DNA of 64,000 bases from Clostridium akagii DSM 12554 (GTDB lineage: Bacteria > Bacillota > Clostridia > Clostridiales > Clostridiaceae), in assembly GCF_000686725.1 (NCBI RefSeq), contig NZ_JMLK01000012.1:62001-126000 (forward strand), written 5' to 3'. This document shows, piece by piece, positions 16,565 through 27,877 of this stretch (its first letter is position 1; the number at the start of each line of letters is the position of its first letter). The notes beneath the pieces were generated by a model. It was not told where the DNA came from. It ran no database searches and saw only the letters and a list, made by a program, of their open reading frames with translations. The position numbers were made by a program, and so were the translations under genes.

Positions 16565-18790
16565 TTAATTTTCCATTTCATTTTTATTAACTAAAATATT
16601 TCTAGGTTTTCCACCATCGCGCTTTGATATAATACCTTTGTTTTCTAATTCTTCCATAATTCTTGCTGCCCTATTGTAACCGATTCTAAGTCGTCTTTGT
16701 ATTAACGATGTAGATGCTTGATCTGAATCAACTACAATTTTTATTGCTTCATTTAAGAGCTCATCTTCTTCATTCACATTTTCTTTATCTAATGAGCTCT
16801 TGTTGATTGCCTCAATTATTTCTTCTTTATAATCAGTGTTTGAACCTTGAGTTTTAATAAAAGTTACTACTCTTTCAACTTCCTCTTCCGATATAAATGC
16901 TCCCTGTATTCTTAGTGGTTTTGCTTCTCCCACCGGATAAAAAAGCATATCACCTTTACCCAATAATTTTTCAGCACCTGAAGAATCAAGGATTGTTCTA
17001 GAATCAATTTGGCTTGAAACAGCGAAGGAAATTCTTGATGGTATATTTGCTTTAATTACACCTGTGATAACATCCACCGATGGTCTTTGAGTTGCTATTA
17101 CTAGGTGCATTCCTGCAGCTCTGGCCATTTGAGCTAACCTACCAATATAATTTTCTACATCACTCGGACATACAATCATAAGATCAGCTAACTCGTCTAT
17201 TATTATAACAATCCAAGGTAATTTATTATCCACCTTTCCTTTAGTATATAATTCATTATAGCCCTCTATGTTTCTTACGTTGTTATCTGCAAATGTTTTG
17301 TATCTCTTGGTCATTTCATTAACCGCCCAACTTAGAGCCCCTGCCGCCTTTTTAGGATCAGTTACTACAGGTATTAAAAGATGAGGTATCCCATTATACA
17401 TATTAAGTTCAACAACCTTTGGGTCAACCATTAAAAGTTTAACATCTTCAGGTTGGTATTTATATATTATACTTACAATCAAGCTGTTAATACATACACT
17501 TTTACCTGAACCAGTAGCTCCAGCAATAAGTATATGCGGCATTTTACTTAAATCTGCTATAACGCAATTTCCACCTATATCTTTACCTAAACAGAAAGAT
17601 AGTCTTGCTTTTGAATTGAAAAACGTATCTGATTCTATAACTTCACGCAAAAAAACAGGAGTTAAATCTTTATTTGGCACCTCAATTCCAACAGCTGATT
17701 TTCCTGGAATAGGTGCTTCAATACGAACACTAGAAGCCGCTAAATTAAGGGCAATATCATCTGATAAATTAACAATTTTACTTACCTTTACGCCGGCACT
17801 AGGTTGAAGTTCAAACCTGGTTACCGATGGCCCCTTTGTAACCTGAACTACCTTTGCATCAACACCAAAACTATTTAGAGTATCTGTTAGTTTAGTTGCA
17901 CTAGTAAGCAAATCTTTTTTGTCACCTTTTTTTAAACCATTTAGATTATTTTCATTTAGAAGTTCAATACTTGGAAAAATATACTCACCAAAAGAATTGA
18001 TACTAGTGTTGTTTTCTATTTCTTCTTCCAATTCCTTGTTTATATTCTCCTTTGTTCCTTCGTTATAATTACTATCTTTTATTTGTATTTCAGGCTTACT
18101 AATACTTTCATCTTCTATAGAACCTGCATTTTTCATAAAATCTAATATTTTGATTTTATTCACAGTACCTTTTATAAAACCTTCCTCTTCATCTTTAATC
18201 TCAGTTGTATTCATATTTGTCTTTTGTTTTTCAGACTTGTTTTTGTGAGGTATTTTTGCTAAAATATCACCTATAGAATTCTTTGATATAAGAACAAATG
18301 AGACAATATAAATACAAATAAATAGTACATAACTTCCCTTACCTAATAATTTTAGAAGCGGAATATCAATTAAATATGAAACTATACCACCATGCCATAT
18401 ATCATCTGTAGCATATATTTTTTTTATTCCATCCACTACTTGTCCATTAATAAAATATTTATCCAAATTAATAAAAGTAATTAACATAAGAGTATTTATT
18501 ATAAAAAGTATTATACCATAAAATTTTTTACTAAAGTTAAATTTGCCTCGTTTTAAAATATATGAAACACCTACAATGATTATTATAAAGGGAAAAATAT
18601 ATGCACCTAGCCCTACTGCTGAAAATAATAATTTTCTAATAACAATGCCTAGTATCCCAGTAGTATTTATAGCAAAGAGGCTAAAAATCATAAAAATACC
18701 TAAACACAACAGAACTACACCAATTATATCACAGCGTAAAGTTGATTTTATTGACCCATCACCACTTTTGTTTACTTGTTTTCTCGCCAA
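16565..18790 (-). CDS. ftsK: DNA translocase FtsK/SpoIIIE
   Basis: A 741-residue septal DNA pump. Four N-terminal membrane helices (roughly residues 20-175) are followed by a charged linker, then the RecA-like motor with Walker A GATGSGKSVCIN and Walker B IVIIIDELADLM, and a C-terminal winged-helix gamma domain (SLIQRRLRIGYNRAARIMEE) that reads DNA polarity sequences. It clears chromosome DNA through the division or sporulation septum. The start is a TTG at 18790 with GGAGGTG 7 nt before it. The tepA-ylzJ neighbourhood matches the B. subtilis spoIIIE locus. Confidence 0.95.
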   Translation of the reverse strand: MARKQVNKSGDGSIKSTLRCDIIGVVLLCLGIFMIFSLFAINTTGILGIVIRKLLFSAVGLGAYIFPFIIIIVGVSYILKRGKFNFSKKFYGIILFIINTLMLITFINLDKYFINGQVVDGIKKIYATDDIWHGGIVSYLIDIPLLKLLGKGSYVLFICIYIVSFVLISKNSIGDILAKIPHKNKSEKQKTNMNTTEIKDEEEGFIKGTVNKIKILDFMKNAGSIEDESISKPEIQIKDSNYNEGTKENINKELEEEIENNTSINSFGEYIFPSIELLNENNLNGLKKGDKKDLLTSATKLTDTLNSFGVDAKVVQVTKGPSVTRFELQPSAGVKVSKIVNLSDDIALNLAASSVRIEAPIPGKSAVGIEVPNKDLTPVFLREVIESDTFFNSKARLSFCLGKDIGGNCVIADLSKMPHILIAGATGSGKSVCINSLIVSIIYKYQPEDVKLLMVDPKVVELNMYNGIPHLLIPVVTDPKKAAGALSWAVNEMTKRYKTFADNNVRNIEGYNELYTKGKVDNKLPWIVIIIDELADLMIVCPSDVENYIGRLAQMARAAGMHLVIATQRPSVDVITGVIKANIPSRISFAVSSQIDSRTILDSSGAEKLLGKGDMLFYPVGEAKPLRIQGAFISEEEVERVVTFIKTQGSNTDYKEEIIEAINKSSLDKENVNEEDELLNEAIKIVVDSDQASTSLIQRRLRIGYNRAARIMEELENKGIISKRDGGKPRNILVNKNEMEN

Positions 18791-18833
18791 AATATCACAC
18801 CTCCATTTGTTGTTTCATATTATAAATGTAATT

Positions 18834-18856
18834 AACCATAGGGAGTCCCTATGGTT
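18834..18856. terminator. Hairpin at the end of tepA
   Basis: A 10-bp stem (18834-18843 with 18847-18856, AACCATAGGG) includes the tepA stop codon. A run of eight T follows on the plus strand, but only TTAATT on the minus strand, so it would be a weak terminator for tepA and a better one for antisense transcripts. Confidence 0.55.
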
Positions 18857-19547
18857 TTTTTTCAATCAGCTGCTCAAGTTTATTTAGCGCTTCACTTATC
18901 CCGCCTACTTCATCTATTAGCCCATAGTCAACAGCTTGCTTCCCAATTAAGATAGTTCCCATATCATTTAATAATACATCAGTTTGCAACATTAATTTTG
19001 TAAATGTTTTTTCATCAATATTTGAAGTTCTAGTTATAAACTCAATTATTCTTTGTTGCATTTTATTAAAATAATCAAAGGTTTGAGGAACGCCAATTAT
19101 CATTCCATTCATCCTTATTGGGTGAACAATCATTGTAGCACTTGGGGAAATAAAAGAATAATCTGCAGCTGTAGCTAGAGGTACCCCTATTGAATGACCA
19201 CCACCTATAACCAGTGACACTGTTGGCTTGCTAAGACTTCTTATCATTTCAGATATGGCAAGGCCGGCTTCCACATCTCCTCCAATAGTATTCAAAATTA
19301 TAAGTATTCCTTCTGTAACTGTACTTTTTTCTATGGCAACTAATTGAGGTATTACATGCTCATATTTAGTTGTCTTGGTTTGTGGTGCAAGGCTCATATG
19401 CCCTTCAATCTGTCCAATAATAGGTAATACATATATTCGTTCAGTGTCGTTGTCTTCAGGAGGTAACTGATTTACTCCAAAGTCTTTTATATTTTCATCA
19501 GTGTCATTATTTTTTGACTCTTCTTTTTTTGCCTTTGATTTAGCCAT
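18849..19547 (-). CDS. tepA: ClpP-like serine protease TepA (translocation-enhancing protein)
   Basis: A 232-residue member of the ClpP/crotonase fold family. After a charged N-terminus (1-45) it has [20 protein letters not shown], then [19 protein letters not shown] with the nucleophile Ser in GGGHSIG, and [10 protein letters not shown] supplying the His. These segments match B. subtilis TepA (YmfB), linked to protein export and spore development. The substrate is unknown. ATG 19547 follows AGGAGGG. It sits between ylzJ and ftsK as in Bacillus and other clostridia. Confidence 0.9.
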   Translation of the reverse strand: MAKSKAKKEESKNNDTDENIKDFGVNQLPPEDNDTERIYVLPIIGQIEGHMSLAPQTKTTKYEHVIPQLVAIEKSTVTEGILIILNTIGGDVEAGLAISEMIRSLSKPTVSLVIGGGHSIGVPLATAADYSFISPSATMIVHPIRMNGMIIGVPQTFDYFNKMQQRIIEFITRTSNIDEKTFTKLMLQTDVLLNDMGTILIGKQAVDYGLIDEVGGISEALNKLEQLIEKKP

Positions 19548-19600
19548 GCTATCCCTCCTAGTTACACTATTTTGTGCATCTAGGTGAATTTTTATACATT

Positions 19601-19876
19601 CTATAAATGCGATTTTTTCAAAAGACTCTCATCAACATCTATTATTATAGTTTTTGTACCTATTTTTTTTATATATTCCCAAGGTACTTCTGAAAACTCA
19701 TTTTTATTAAAAAAGCTTATCCCTGAAGAATTGTTGTTTAAAATCAGTATTTTCATTGTTCCAGCGTCATCTATTATTATATCATTATTTGAAACCATTG
19801 AATACTTTTCACCATCATTTATATTAATAATTTCGTATTTTTCAATTTCACTATATAATTTCATATTATTACTCAA
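19601..19876 (-). CDS. YlzJ-like protein
   Basis: A 91-residue protein of unknown function placed as YlzJ is in the tepA-ylzJ-spoIIIE locus. The C-terminal half keeps the family's [10 protein letters not shown] turn after a strand-rich segment. I infer a TTG start at 19876, 8 nt after AAGGAG. The upstream GTG at 19885 overlaps that site, and the ATG at 19864 lies 20 nt away from it. No motifs suggest a reaction. Confidence 0.75.
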   Translation of the reverse strand: MSNNMKLYSEIEKYEIININDGEKYSMVSNNDIIIDDAGTMKILILNNNSSGISFFNKNEFSEVPWEYIKKIGTKTIIIDVDESLLKKSHL

Positions 19877-19991
19877 ATTACCCACTCCTTACATAATTAA
19901 ATAACTATATATAATTTTATGCTTTTTTTAAGTGAGTAATTACAATTAACTTAATAAAAAAAAATAAAAAGGCAATAGCCCTTCTATTTTT

Positions 19992-22121
19992 TTAATTATT
20001 GGTTTTTTCTTTTGTTTCATCTTTTTCAGTTTGTGATTCTTGCATTGCATCTTTTCTTGAAAGATTAATTCTTCCTTGGTTATCAACTTCTGTTACTTTT
20101 ACTAGTATCTCATCACCAATTGACACAATATCTTCAACTTTTTCTACTCTTTTTACATCAAGTTTAGAAATGTGAACAAGTCCTTCTTTTCCTGGGAATA
20201 TTTCTACGAAAGCTCCGAAGTTAGTTATCTTCGTTACTTTACCAAGATATATTTCTCCTGGTTTAACATCTCTTGTTAAATCAGCGATTATTTTTAGTGC
20301 TTTTTGTGCATTAGCATTATCGTTTGACATAATGAAAACTTTTCCATCTTCCTTAATATCAATTTTAACACCAGTTTCAGCGATAATTTTATTTATTGTC
20401 TTACCACCAGAACCAATTACTGTTCTAATCTTTTCTGGATCAATGTTCATTGTATAAGCCCTAGGAGCATACTCTGACATTTCTTGTTTTGGAGCTGGAA
20501 TACATTCATTGATTTTATCAATTATATGGAGTCTAGCTTTTCTAGCGCCATATATTGCAGTCTTAATACATTCTTTTGAAAGTCCATGTATTTTTGTATC
20601 AACTTGAATAGATGTTATTCCAACTACAGTTCCACCAACCTTAAAATCCATGTCACCACAAGAATCCTCAAGTCCTTGAATATCAGTCAAAATTTGTTCT
20701 CTTGACATATCTGGACTTGTTATAAGTCCCATAGCTATTCCTGCAGCTGGTCTTTTTATTGGAACACCGGCATCAAGTAATGCTAAAGTACTTCCACAAA
20801 TACTAGCCTGTGAAGTTGATCCATTAGAACTTAAAACTTCTGAAACAAGTCTTATAGTATAAGGAAATTCTTCTTCAGAAGGTATTAATGGTTCAAGAGC
20901 TCTTTCTGCTAATGCTCCATGACCTATTTCTCTTCTTCCAGGACCTCTAAGTGGTTTAACTTCACCTGTTGAATATCCAGGAAAATTATAATGATGCATA
21001 TATCTCTTAGTTTCTTCAGTTCCAAGACCATCAAGAATTTGTACATCCCCAAGTGCGCCTATAGTTGCTACTGTCATAACCTGAGTTAATCCTCTTGTAA
21101 ACAATCCTGTTCCGTGAGTTCTAGGTAATATTCCAACTTTACAATTGATTTGTCTTACTTCATCAAAGCCTCTACCATCAGGTCTTCTATCTTCATTCAA
21201 AAGCATATTTCTTACAACTTCTTTTTGAATAGCGTAAACTGTGTCACTTATATCTGAAAGTTTACCTGGGTATTCTTCAATGAACTGTCCATTTATCTTT
21301 TCAGATAAAGCTCTAAGTGCAAATCCTCGTTCATCCCTATCAGTTATATACATTGCCTCTTTTAACATGTCAAAAGCATAACTTCTAATTGCAGCATCCA
21401 AATCTTCAGCTACTTTATGTAAAACTGGCTTAAGTTTTTCCTTACCAAACTTTTTAACAGCCTCTTCTTGGAATTCAACTATTTTTTGGCAAGCATCAAA
21501 TCCAAAGTCAATAGCATCAAGCATAACTTGCTCTGGTATTTCGTCTCCACCAGCTTCAATCATCATCACTTTTTCCTTAGTTGCACAAACAGTTAAATGC
21601 AAAGTACTTTTTTCTGCTTCAGCCACAGTAGGATTCAGAATAAATTTTTCATCAATTAATCCAACTGACACTGTTGCAACTGGTATATCAAAAGGTATAC
21701 TAGACAAACATAGAGCCATTGATGCTCCATTCATAGCAAGTATTTCTGGTACATTGTCTTGATCTACAGATACTACAGTACATACAATCTGCACATCATT
21801 TCTATAACCTTTTGGGAAAAGAGGTCTTAATGGTCTATCTATTGCTCTAGCATGTAATATAGACTTTTCCGATGGTCGTCCTTCTCTCTTTATAAAGCCA
21901 CCTGGTATTTTACCTACTGCATATAATTTTTCTTCATATTCAACACTTAAAGGGAAGAAACTCATACCATCTTTAGGTTGGCTTGAAGCATTGACATTAA
22001 CCAAAATAACAGTTTCACCGTAGCTGATAAACATAGCACAATTTGAAAGCATTCCTAACTCATCGCCGAATTCAATTTTAAGTTTTCTTCCAGCAATTTC
22101 AGTTTCAAGTATATGATTCAT
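19992..22121 (-). CDS. pnp: Polyribonucleotide nucleotidyltransferase (PNPase)
   Basis: A 709-residue 3'-to-5' phosphorolytic exoribonuclease. Two RNase PH domains are separated by a helical domain. The second core shows [31 protein letters not shown] and [15 protein letters not shown], and the catalytic loop has [16 protein letters not shown] domain (about 555-610, [16 protein letters not shown]) and an S1 domain (about 620-690) follow. The start is ATG 22121 behind GGAGG; the upstream ATG at 22151 has no ribosome site. It follows rpsO, as in nearly all bacteria. Confidence 0.97.
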   Translation of the reverse strand: MNHILETEIAGRKLKIEFGDELGMLSNCAMFISYGETVILVNVNASSQPKDGMSFFPLSVEYEEKLYAVGKIPGGFIKREGRPSEKSILHARAIDRPLRPLFPKGYRNDVQIVCTVVSVDQDNVPEILAMNGASMALCLSSIPFDIPVATVSVGLIDEKFILNPTVAEAEKSTLHLTVCATKEKVMMIEAGGDEIPEQVMLDAIDFGFDACQKIVEFQEEAVKKFGKEKLKPVLHKVAEDLDAAIRSYAFDMLKEAMYITDRDERGFALRALSEKINGQFIEEYPGKLSDISDTVYAIQKEVVRNMLLNEDRRPDGRGFDEVRQINCKVGILPRTHGTGLFTRGLTQVMTVATIGALGDVQILDGLGTEETKRYMHHYNFPGYSTGEVKPLRGPGRREIGHGALAERALEPLIPSEEEFPYTIRLVSEVLSSNGSTSQASICGSTLALLDAGVPIKRPAAGIAMGLITSPDMSREQILTDIQGLEDSCGDMDFKVGGTVVGITSIQVDTKIHGLSKECIKTAIYGARKARLHIIDKINECIPAPKQEMSEYAPRAYTMNIDPEKIRTVIGSGGKTINKIIAETGVKIDIKEDGKVFIMSNDNANAQKALKIIADLTRDVKPGEIYLGKVTKITNFGAFVEIFPGKEGLVHISKLDVKRVEKVEDIVSIGDEILVKVTEVDNQGRINLSRKDAMQESQTEKDETKEKTNN

Positions 22122-22203
22122 ATATCTTACCTCCTTAAATAATTTAATCATTCATATTATTGTAATAAAAAAGATTTTCTATGTAATTAAGATCCATTAA
22201 AAT

Positions 22204-22230
22204 AATAGAGCGGCCAAAAACCGCTCTATT
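22204..22230 (-). terminator. Attenuator/terminator after rpsO
   Basis: A 10-bp stem, AATAGAGCGG (22204-22213) with 22221-22230, lies directly after the rpsO stop. The minus-strand tail TTTTAATGG is short, so partial read-through into pnp is likely. Confidence 0.7.
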
Positions 22231-22232
22231 AA

Positions 22233-22499
22233 TTACTTTCTTAATCCAAGTTTTTTAACAATAGCACGATATCTTTCGATATCTTCTCTCATTAAGTAAT
22301 TCAAAAGACCTCTTCTTCTACCTACCATCATAAGAAGACCTCTTCTTGAGTGATGATCTTTTTTATGGATATTTAAGTGATCCTGATTTAAATGATTGAT
22401 TCTTTGTGTTAATAATGCTATTTGGACTTCAGGTGAACCTGTATCGCCTTCATGTCTAGCATTTTCTTTGATTATAGTTTCTTTAGTTTCTTTGTCCAT
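22233..22499 (-). CDS. rpsO: Ribosomal protein S15
   Basis: An 88-residue S15 that binds 16S rRNA (helices 20-22) early in 30S assembly. It carries the conserved [20 protein letters not shown] and [19 protein letters not shown] segments. The start is ATG 22499 with GGAGGTG. The 130 bases upstream contain short stems (for example TAGAATcctTATTCTA) and could be an autoregulatory S15 leader, known in other Firmicutes. I cannot match a consensus by eye. Gene order ribF-rpsO-pnp is typical. Confidence 0.97.
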   Translation of the reverse strand: MDKETKETIIKENARHEGDTGSPEVQIALLTQRINHLNQDHLNIHKKDHHSRRGLLMMVGRRRGLLNYLMREDIERYRAIVKKLGLRK

Positions 22500-22631
22500 T
22501 TTGACACCTCCAAATAATTAGCCCCTTGTTCCAGGAATAACGTCGGTCATTCGATAATCTTAGAATAAGGATTCTAAACTTTATTATAACAAAACAAATT
22601 TTAAATGTAAATTGTTTTTTCAAAAATCAAG

Positions 22632-23558
22632 CTATATTTCTATATTTTGCTCTTTTGCAAAGGTCTTGTCTCTTTCCATCTGAGCCTTAAGATCATCTAA
22701 ATTATTAAACTTAACCATGTCCCTTATTCTATTTATAAAATATAATTCTATGTTCTTATTATAAATATTACTTTTAAAATCAAGTATATAAGTTTCTATA
22801 GTTAATTTATTAATTCCAATAATGGTTGGATTTTTTCCAATGCTAGTTATACCCTTGTAAAGGTTATTATTATATTTTACAACAGTATAATATACTCCCA
22901 TTTTAGGTAAAGCAAAGTCTTTGTGATATTCTAAGTTTGCTGTAGGGAAACCAATAGTTCTTCCTACTTTTTTTCCTTCTATAATTTTTCCTTCTAACAT
23001 GAAAGGCTTTAAAAGCATTTTGTTTGCTTCTTCTATATTTCCTGATAATATTTTTTCTCTTATTCCAGTACTACTTATAATCTCTTCATCACATTTTATG
23101 GGACTTACAATGTAAAGCTTAAAATTGTATTCTAAGCTTAGTCGTTTTAGTAAGTTTATATCACCTTGGTTTTTATGTCCAAATTTATGATTAAATCCAA
23201 CTACAAACCCTATAGCATTATAGTGGTTAATAAGATTCAAAATATAATCTTCAGGAGATATTTTCATAAAATCGCTATCAAAATTTGCAAAATTTATAAT
23301 ATCAATACCCAAACTTGTTAAAATATTCGCCTTAGTTTCATTGGACATTATTAGTTTTGGGATCCTGCTCTTATCAATAATTGATAAAGGATGGTTAATA
23401 AATGTATTTACCATACTCTTAGCATTATTCTCTTTTGCAAGTTCCAACACTTTATTAATTAGGGCCAAATGTCCTAAATGTAGTCCATCAAAACTTCCAA
23501 GGGCAATAAAAGTTTTATCTTTTAATTTAATGTTAAAATTATCATTAATAACCATCAT
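22632..23558 (-). CDS. ribF: Riboflavin kinase / FAD synthetase
   Basis: A 308-residue bifunctional enzyme that makes FMN from riboflavin, then FAD. The N-terminal nucleotidyltransferase domain shows LGSFDGLHLGHLALI (HxGH-type) and FNHKFGHKNQGD. The C-terminal flavokinase domain shows GRTIGFPTANLEY and the late GVYYTVVKY and ITSIGKNPTI segments. Two adjacent ATGs start the frame; AGGAGT lies 5 and 8 nt away. It follows truB by a 9-bp gap in the long rimP-pnp operon. Confidence 0.95.
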   Translation of the reverse strand: MMVINDNFNIKLKDKTFIALGSFDGLHLGHLALINKVLELAKENNAKSMVNTFINHPLSIIDKSRIPKLIMSNETKANILTSLGIDIINFANFDSDFMKISPEDYILNLINHYNAIGFVVGFNHKFGHKNQGDINLLKRLSLEYNFKLYIVSPIKCDEEIISSTGIREKILSGNIEEANKMLLKPFMLEGKIIEGKKVGRTIGFPTANLEYHKDFALPKMGVYYTVVKYNNNLYKGITSIGKNPTIIGINKLTIETYILDFKSNIYNKNIELYFINRIRDMVKFNNLDDLKAQMERDKTFAKEQNIEI

Positions 23559-23567
23559 ATCTTACTC

Positions 23568-24440
23568 CTAAGTTAATAATAATTTAATTATTTTAAAGCC
23601 GGAGTCATTTTTTTCGCCTAGTCCTATAAAAGTGTTATTTTTAAGATATACTCTATAAATAACATTTTTTTCTACATTACCAGTTAACGAATCGTCTTTA
23701 ATTGTAACGCCATTTACTAATAGTTTTTCTGCAGAATCTTCAAAATATATTTTGTCATACATATGCAAAGCTTTATCCATTGGAATTAAATATTCATGAA
23801 AATTTTCTTTTGTTAAATTTTCTAAAGCAATGGTGTTATCTTTTGTAAACATGCCTGAAGCAACTCTCTCCAAGTCCCACATTAATGCCCCACATTTAAG
23901 TTTCTCACCCAAATCATGACAAAGACTTCTTATATATGTACCCTTAGAACATTTTACTGTAAAGTGCACATAGGGTATATCTATTTTCTCTATGTCAATA
24001 CTATATATTTTAATTTTTCTGCTGTCCCTATGAATCTCAATGCCCTGCCTTGCTAAATCATATAATCGTACTCCATTTACTTTAAGGGCAGAATACATAG
24101 GAGGAACTTGATCTATATCACCAACAAATGACGCAATTGCATCTAATACTTCTTTAGAATCGGGCAAAACAACATTGTTTTTTATTATTGTACCTTCTCT
24201 ATCATAAGTATCACTTATTTCACCTAATTTCAAAATTGTTCTATATATTTTAAAATCTTTCATAATGTAATCTACTATTTTAGTTGACTTTCCAAGGCAT
24301 ATTGGAAGTACTCCTTTTGCCATAGGATCAAGGGTGCCAGTATGACCTACTCGTTTTATTCCCGAAAGTTTTCTTACTTCTTTCACCACGTCAAAAGAAG
24401 TTATACCCTCAGGTTTATATACATTAATTATCCCATCCAT
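23568..24440 (-). CDS. truB: tRNA pseudouridine(55) synthase
   Basis: A 290-residue enzyme that makes the T-loop pseudouridine 55 of tRNA. The catalytic Asp is in GHTGTLDPMAKGVLP, the Tyr loop in VPPMYSALKVNGVRLYDLAR, and the KCSKGTYIRSLCHDLG motif is present. A short C-terminal domain completes the family length. ATG 24440 lies one base from the nrnA stop, so the two are probably coupled in translation. Confidence 0.96.
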   Translation of the reverse strand: MDGIINVYKPEGITSFDVVKEVRKLSGIKRVGHTGTLDPMAKGVLPICLGKSTKIVDYIMKDFKIYRTILKLGEISDTYDREGTIIKNNVVLPDSKEVLDAIASFVGDIDQVPPMYSALKVNGVRLYDLARQGIEIHRDSRKIKIYSIDIEKIDIPYVHFTVKCSKGTYIRSLCHDLGEKLKCGALMWDLERVASGMFTKDNTIALENLTKENFHEYLIPMDKALHMYDKIYFEDSAEKLLVNGVTIKDDSLTGNVEKNVIYRVYLKNNTFIGLGEKNDSGFKIIKLLLT

Positions 24441-24441
24441 A

Positions 24442-25401
24442 TTAACGCAACTCTTTTTGAAAATCTTTAATTAATAGTTTTTCTGCCTGATTAACTGAAA
24501 CATCCATACTTAGTCCAGCAGCCCTAATGTGTCCACCACCACCGTAATTTTCAGCTATCTTGCGTACATCAACATATTCATTTGATCTTAAACTAGCTTT
24601 TATACCTTTATCTTTTTCCTTAATTAAAACTGCTGCTTCAACCGAGGAAATTTTAAGACCTAGTGACATAAATTCTGCGCTATCACATTGCTGAAGTCCA
24701 ACTTCTCTTAACATTTCTTGAGTGAGTTTCATAACGCATACTTTACCATCACATGCTAAATATAAATTGTTTATAACTAATCCCTGAAGTTTTATTATAG
24801 GGAGTTTTTTATTGTCAAATATTTTTCTGTGAACCAAGCTAAAATCGAAATCAATATTTTTCATTAGATCACTTACAATATCATGAGTAGTATATGTTGT
24901 ATTTGAATGCCTAAAAGAACCCGTATCAGTTAAAATAGAAGTATAAATACAGATAGCTATATCAGTATTTATATCAATTTTCATCTCTTTAATTAGTTTG
25001 TATATAATTTCACCAACTGAAGCCGCCCCAGGATCAACATAATTAATATCACCAAATTTATCATTTGATATATGGTGATCTATATTAATAAGGCTAAAGG
25101 TTCTATTGGAAAAATCCACATTACAATTTAGCCTTGCAATACTTCCACAATCTAATGTAATTAGGCAATCTGTACCTTCTAAAATCTTAGAACAACTTCC
25201 ATCAATTTCTTGACTCAGAGCTAGGTATTCAAATGTTTCCGGAATATTTTCTTTGCAAATTATATATGCACACTTATTAATTGAGCGCAATGCATTTAAT
25301 AATGCTAAAGAGCTTCCAAGTGAATCACCATCAGGTGATTCATGAAAAGTAATTGCAATTTTATTACTTTTCATGATCATATTAATTATTTCCTTAATCA
25401 T
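24442..25401 (-). CDS. nrnA: DHH-family oligoribonuclease / pAp phosphatase
   Basis: A 319-residue DHH/DHHA1 phosphoesterase of the NrnA type. It degrades 2-5 nt RNAs and removes the 3' phosphate of pAp. Metal-binding motifs are visible: HESPDGDSLGSSLALL, LDCGS, INIDHHISN (the DHH), and DTGSFRHSNTT. The DHHA1 substrate motif GGGHIRAAG lies near the end. I start at ATG 25401, 6 nt after AGGTG, rather than GTG 25410. It overlaps rbfA by 8 bp. Confidence 0.92.
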   Translation of the reverse strand: MIKEIINMIMKSNKIAITFHESPDGDSLGSSLALLNALRSINKCAYIICKENIPETFEYLALSQEIDGSCSKILEGTDCLITLDCGSIARLNCNVDFSNRTFSLINIDHHISNDKFGDINYVDPGAASVGEIIYKLIKEMKIDINTDIAICIYTSILTDTGSFRHSNTTYTTHDIVSDLMKNIDFDFSLVHRKIFDNKKLPIIKLQGLVINNLYLACDGKVCVMKLTQEMLREVGLQQCDSAEFMSLGLKISSVEAAVLIKEKDKGIKASLRSNEYVDVRKIAENYGGGGHIRAAGLSMDVSVNQAEKLLIKDFQKELR

Positions 25402-25762
25402 TATTTTCACCTGTTTTCTTTATTTTTTGAAGAATATCATTAATGTGCATACCATGCTCAATAGAATTGTCTAGTTCAATTATTATTTCTGGAGTAACTC
25501 TTAATTTAACTTCTTTTCCTACTCCACGTCTTATAAAACCAGCACTTTTTTTCAAAATTTTAAGACTTAACTCTTTGTCAGCATCATTCCCCAATATGCT
25601 TACAAATACAGTAGCATATCCTAAGTCCTTGGTAACCTCAACTCTAGTAACACTTATTAATATATTACTACTAAGTCTAGGATCTTTTATATCATTTTGA
25701 ATAATGCTACTAACTACTTTTTTTACTTCTTCATTAATTCTACCGGCTCTGTATTTAACCAT
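25394..25762 (-). CDS. rbfA: Ribosome-binding factor A
   Basis: A 122-residue KH-like protein that helps mature the 16S 5' end and is needed in the cold. It shows MVKYRAGRINEEVKKVVSSI, DPRLSSNILISVTRVEVTKD and the A-T-V-F-V-S strand typical of RbfA. The start at ATG 25762 follows AAGGAG by 8 nt; the GTG three codons upstream overlaps that site. The order infB-rbfA-nrnA-truB is standard in Firmicutes. Confidence 0.95.
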   Translation of the reverse strand: MVKYRAGRINEEVKKVVSSIIQNDIKDPRLSSNILISVTRVEVTKDLGYATVFVSILGNDADKELSLKILKKSAGFIRRGVGKEVKLRVTPEIIIELDNSIEHGMHINDILQKIKKTGENND

Positions 25763-25781
25763 AGAACTCACTCCTTCGTAA

Positions 25782-27872
25782 TTATAGTGCTTTAGGTTTT
25801 ATCTCTTCCATAGCAAAAACCTCTAAAATGTCGCCTTCTTTTATATCATTAAATTTTTCTATTGTAAGACCACATTCAAATCCAGCCAATACTTCTTTTG
25901 CATCGTCTTTAAATCTCTTTAATGACGCAAGATTTCCTTCTAAAATAACAATACCATCTCTTATAATTCTTATAGTACTGTTTCTTGTTATTTTACCATC
26001 AAGAACATAAGATCCAGCTACTGTTCCAATACTTGATATTTTATAAACTTCTCTGATTTCAACTTTACCTACGATTACTTCTTTAAACACAGGCTCAAGC
26101 ATTCCTATCATAGCAGCTTTAACATCATCAATAGCATTATATATTATTCTATAAGTCTTCATTTCAACTGATTCTTTTTCCGCAATAGCAGTAGCATTAT
26201 CATTAGGTCTTACATTAAATCCAATAATAATAGCATTTGAAGCACTAGCAAGAGTTACATCAGTTTCAGTAATAGCACCTACGGCACCATGTATTACTCT
26301 AACTTTAACTGACTCAATTGAAAGTTTTTCAAGTGACTGTTTTAATGCTTCAATAGATCCTTGAACATCAGCCTTAATAATAATATTAAGTTCTTTAACC
26401 GTACCTTCTTGGATTTGCTTGTATAAATCCTCTAAGGATACTTTATGATTAGCATTTAAATAACTAGTTCTTAGCTTATCTTTTCTCTTATCAGCCATTT
26501 CTCTAGCTGTTTTTTCATCTTTAATTACATTGAATTTATCTCCAGCTGCTGGTACTTCTGAAAGACCTAATATTTCTACTGGCACAGATGGTCCAGCTGT
26601 CTTTATCTTCTTTCCCTTATCATCAAACATGGCTCTTATTCTTCCGTAAGTTGATCCAACAAGAATTGAATCTCCTGTATGAAGTGTACCATTTTGAACT
26701 AGTAGTGAAGCTACAGGACCTCTACCTTTATCAAGCTTAGACTCAATTACAGCACCCTTTGCTTTTCTAGTAGCATCTGCTGTTAATTCTTGAATTTCAG
26801 AAGTTAATACTATCATTTCAAGAAGACTATCTATTCCTTCTTTAGTTTTTGCTGAAACTGGTACACAAATTGTATCTCCACCCCAGTCTTCTGCAACAAG
26901 ACCATGTTCAGTAAGCTCTTGTTTAACCCTATCTAGGTTAGCACCTGGTTTATCAATCTTATTTATTGCCACAATCATTGGTACATTAGCTGCCTTACAA
27001 TGATTAATAGCTTCTTCAGTCTGTGGCATTATACCATCATCTGCTGCTACAACCAAAACAACTATGTCTGTTATTTGTGCTCCTCTTGCTCTCATAGCAG
27101 TGAATGCTTCATGTCCTGGCGTATCTAAAAATGTAATACTTTCACCATTGATATTTACTACATATGCTCCAATATGTTGAGTAATTCCACCTGCTTCTGT
27201 TTCTGTAACAGTTGCTTTTCTTATTGCATCAAGTAATGATGTCTTACCGTGATCAACATGACCCATTACGGTAACAACTGGTGATCTCTTTTTAAGTAGA
27301 GCCTCATTCACTACTTCATTGTCTATTTCCATAAATTCACTTTCGTTATTCTCTTTTATATGAATTAATGTAACCTCAAACTTTTCTGCCAATTTTCTAG
27401 CTGTTTCAAAATCTAATTCCTGATTTATTCCTGCCATAACTCCCATAAACATCAATTGTCTAATAACTTCAACTGTGGACTTTGAGAGCTTTTCAGAAAG
27501 ATCCTTAACAGTTATTGTATCATTCATTTCAACGGTTTCAGTTGGAGCTAATGGTATTATTGGAACTGAATTATCTTCTTCTTCACTTACTACCTTATTT
27601 TTAACTTTTCTAGCCTTTTTCTCTTTAACGCTGTCATTTAATATTTCTTCATACACTTCTACTATATCTTCTTTTTTATCTTCACCAGTACTTATAAAAT
27701 CATTTTTGTCATTATCCGCAAAAAATTCTTTTATAAGTGCTGCGTCTTCATCTTCAATAGTACTCATGTGATTTTTTACTGTTATATCAAATTCTTTTAA
27801 TAATAAATCAATTAGATCTTTACTTGAAATATCTAATTCTTTTGCCAATTCATGCACACGTATTTTTGACAA
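25782..27872 (-). CDS. infB: Translation initiation factor IF-2
   Basis: A 696-residue GTPase that brings fMet-tRNA to the 30S start site. In order: a short IF2_N domain, an acidic/lysine-rich linker (about 65-125), a second IF2_N domain, the G domain with [20 protein letters not shown] and NKIDKPGAN, then the beta-barrel and C-terminal tRNA-binding domains. I choose TTG 27872 because GGGGGTG lies 6 nt upstream and the protein then begins [16 protein letters not shown], the usual clostridial N-terminus. GTG 27881 would overlap that site. Confidence 0.96.
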   Translation of the reverse strand: MSKIRVHELAKELDISSKDLIDLLLKEFDITVKNHMSTIEDEDAALIKEFFADNDKNDFISTGEDKKEDIVEVYEEILNDSVKEKKARKVKNKVVSEEEDNSVPIIPLAPTETVEMNDTITVKDLSEKLSKSTVEVIRQLMFMGVMAGINQELDFETARKLAEKFEVTLIHIKENNESEFMEIDNEVVNEALLKKRSPVVTVMGHVDHGKTSLLDAIRKATVTETEAGGITQHIGAYVVNINGESITFLDTPGHEAFTAMRARGAQITDIVVLVVAADDGIMPQTEEAINHCKAANVPMIVAINKIDKPGANLDRVKQELTEHGLVAEDWGGDTICVPVSAKTKEGIDSLLEMIVLTSEIQELTADATRKAKGAVIESKLDKGRGPVASLLVQNGTLHTGDSILVGSTYGRIRAMFDDKGKKIKTAGPSVPVEILGLSEVPAAGDKFNVIKDEKTAREMADKRKDKLRTSYLNANHKVSLEDLYKQIQEGTVKELNIIIKADVQGSIEALKQSLEKLSIESVKVRVIHGAVGAITETDVTLASASNAIIIGFNVRPNDNATAIAEKESVEMKTYRIIYNAIDDVKAAMIGMLEPVFKEVIVGKVEIREVYKISSIGTVAGSYVLDGKITRNSTIRIIRDGIVILEGNLASLKRFKDDAKEVLAGFECGLTIEKFNDIKEGDILEVFAMEEIKPKAL

Positions 27873-27877
27873 ATCGT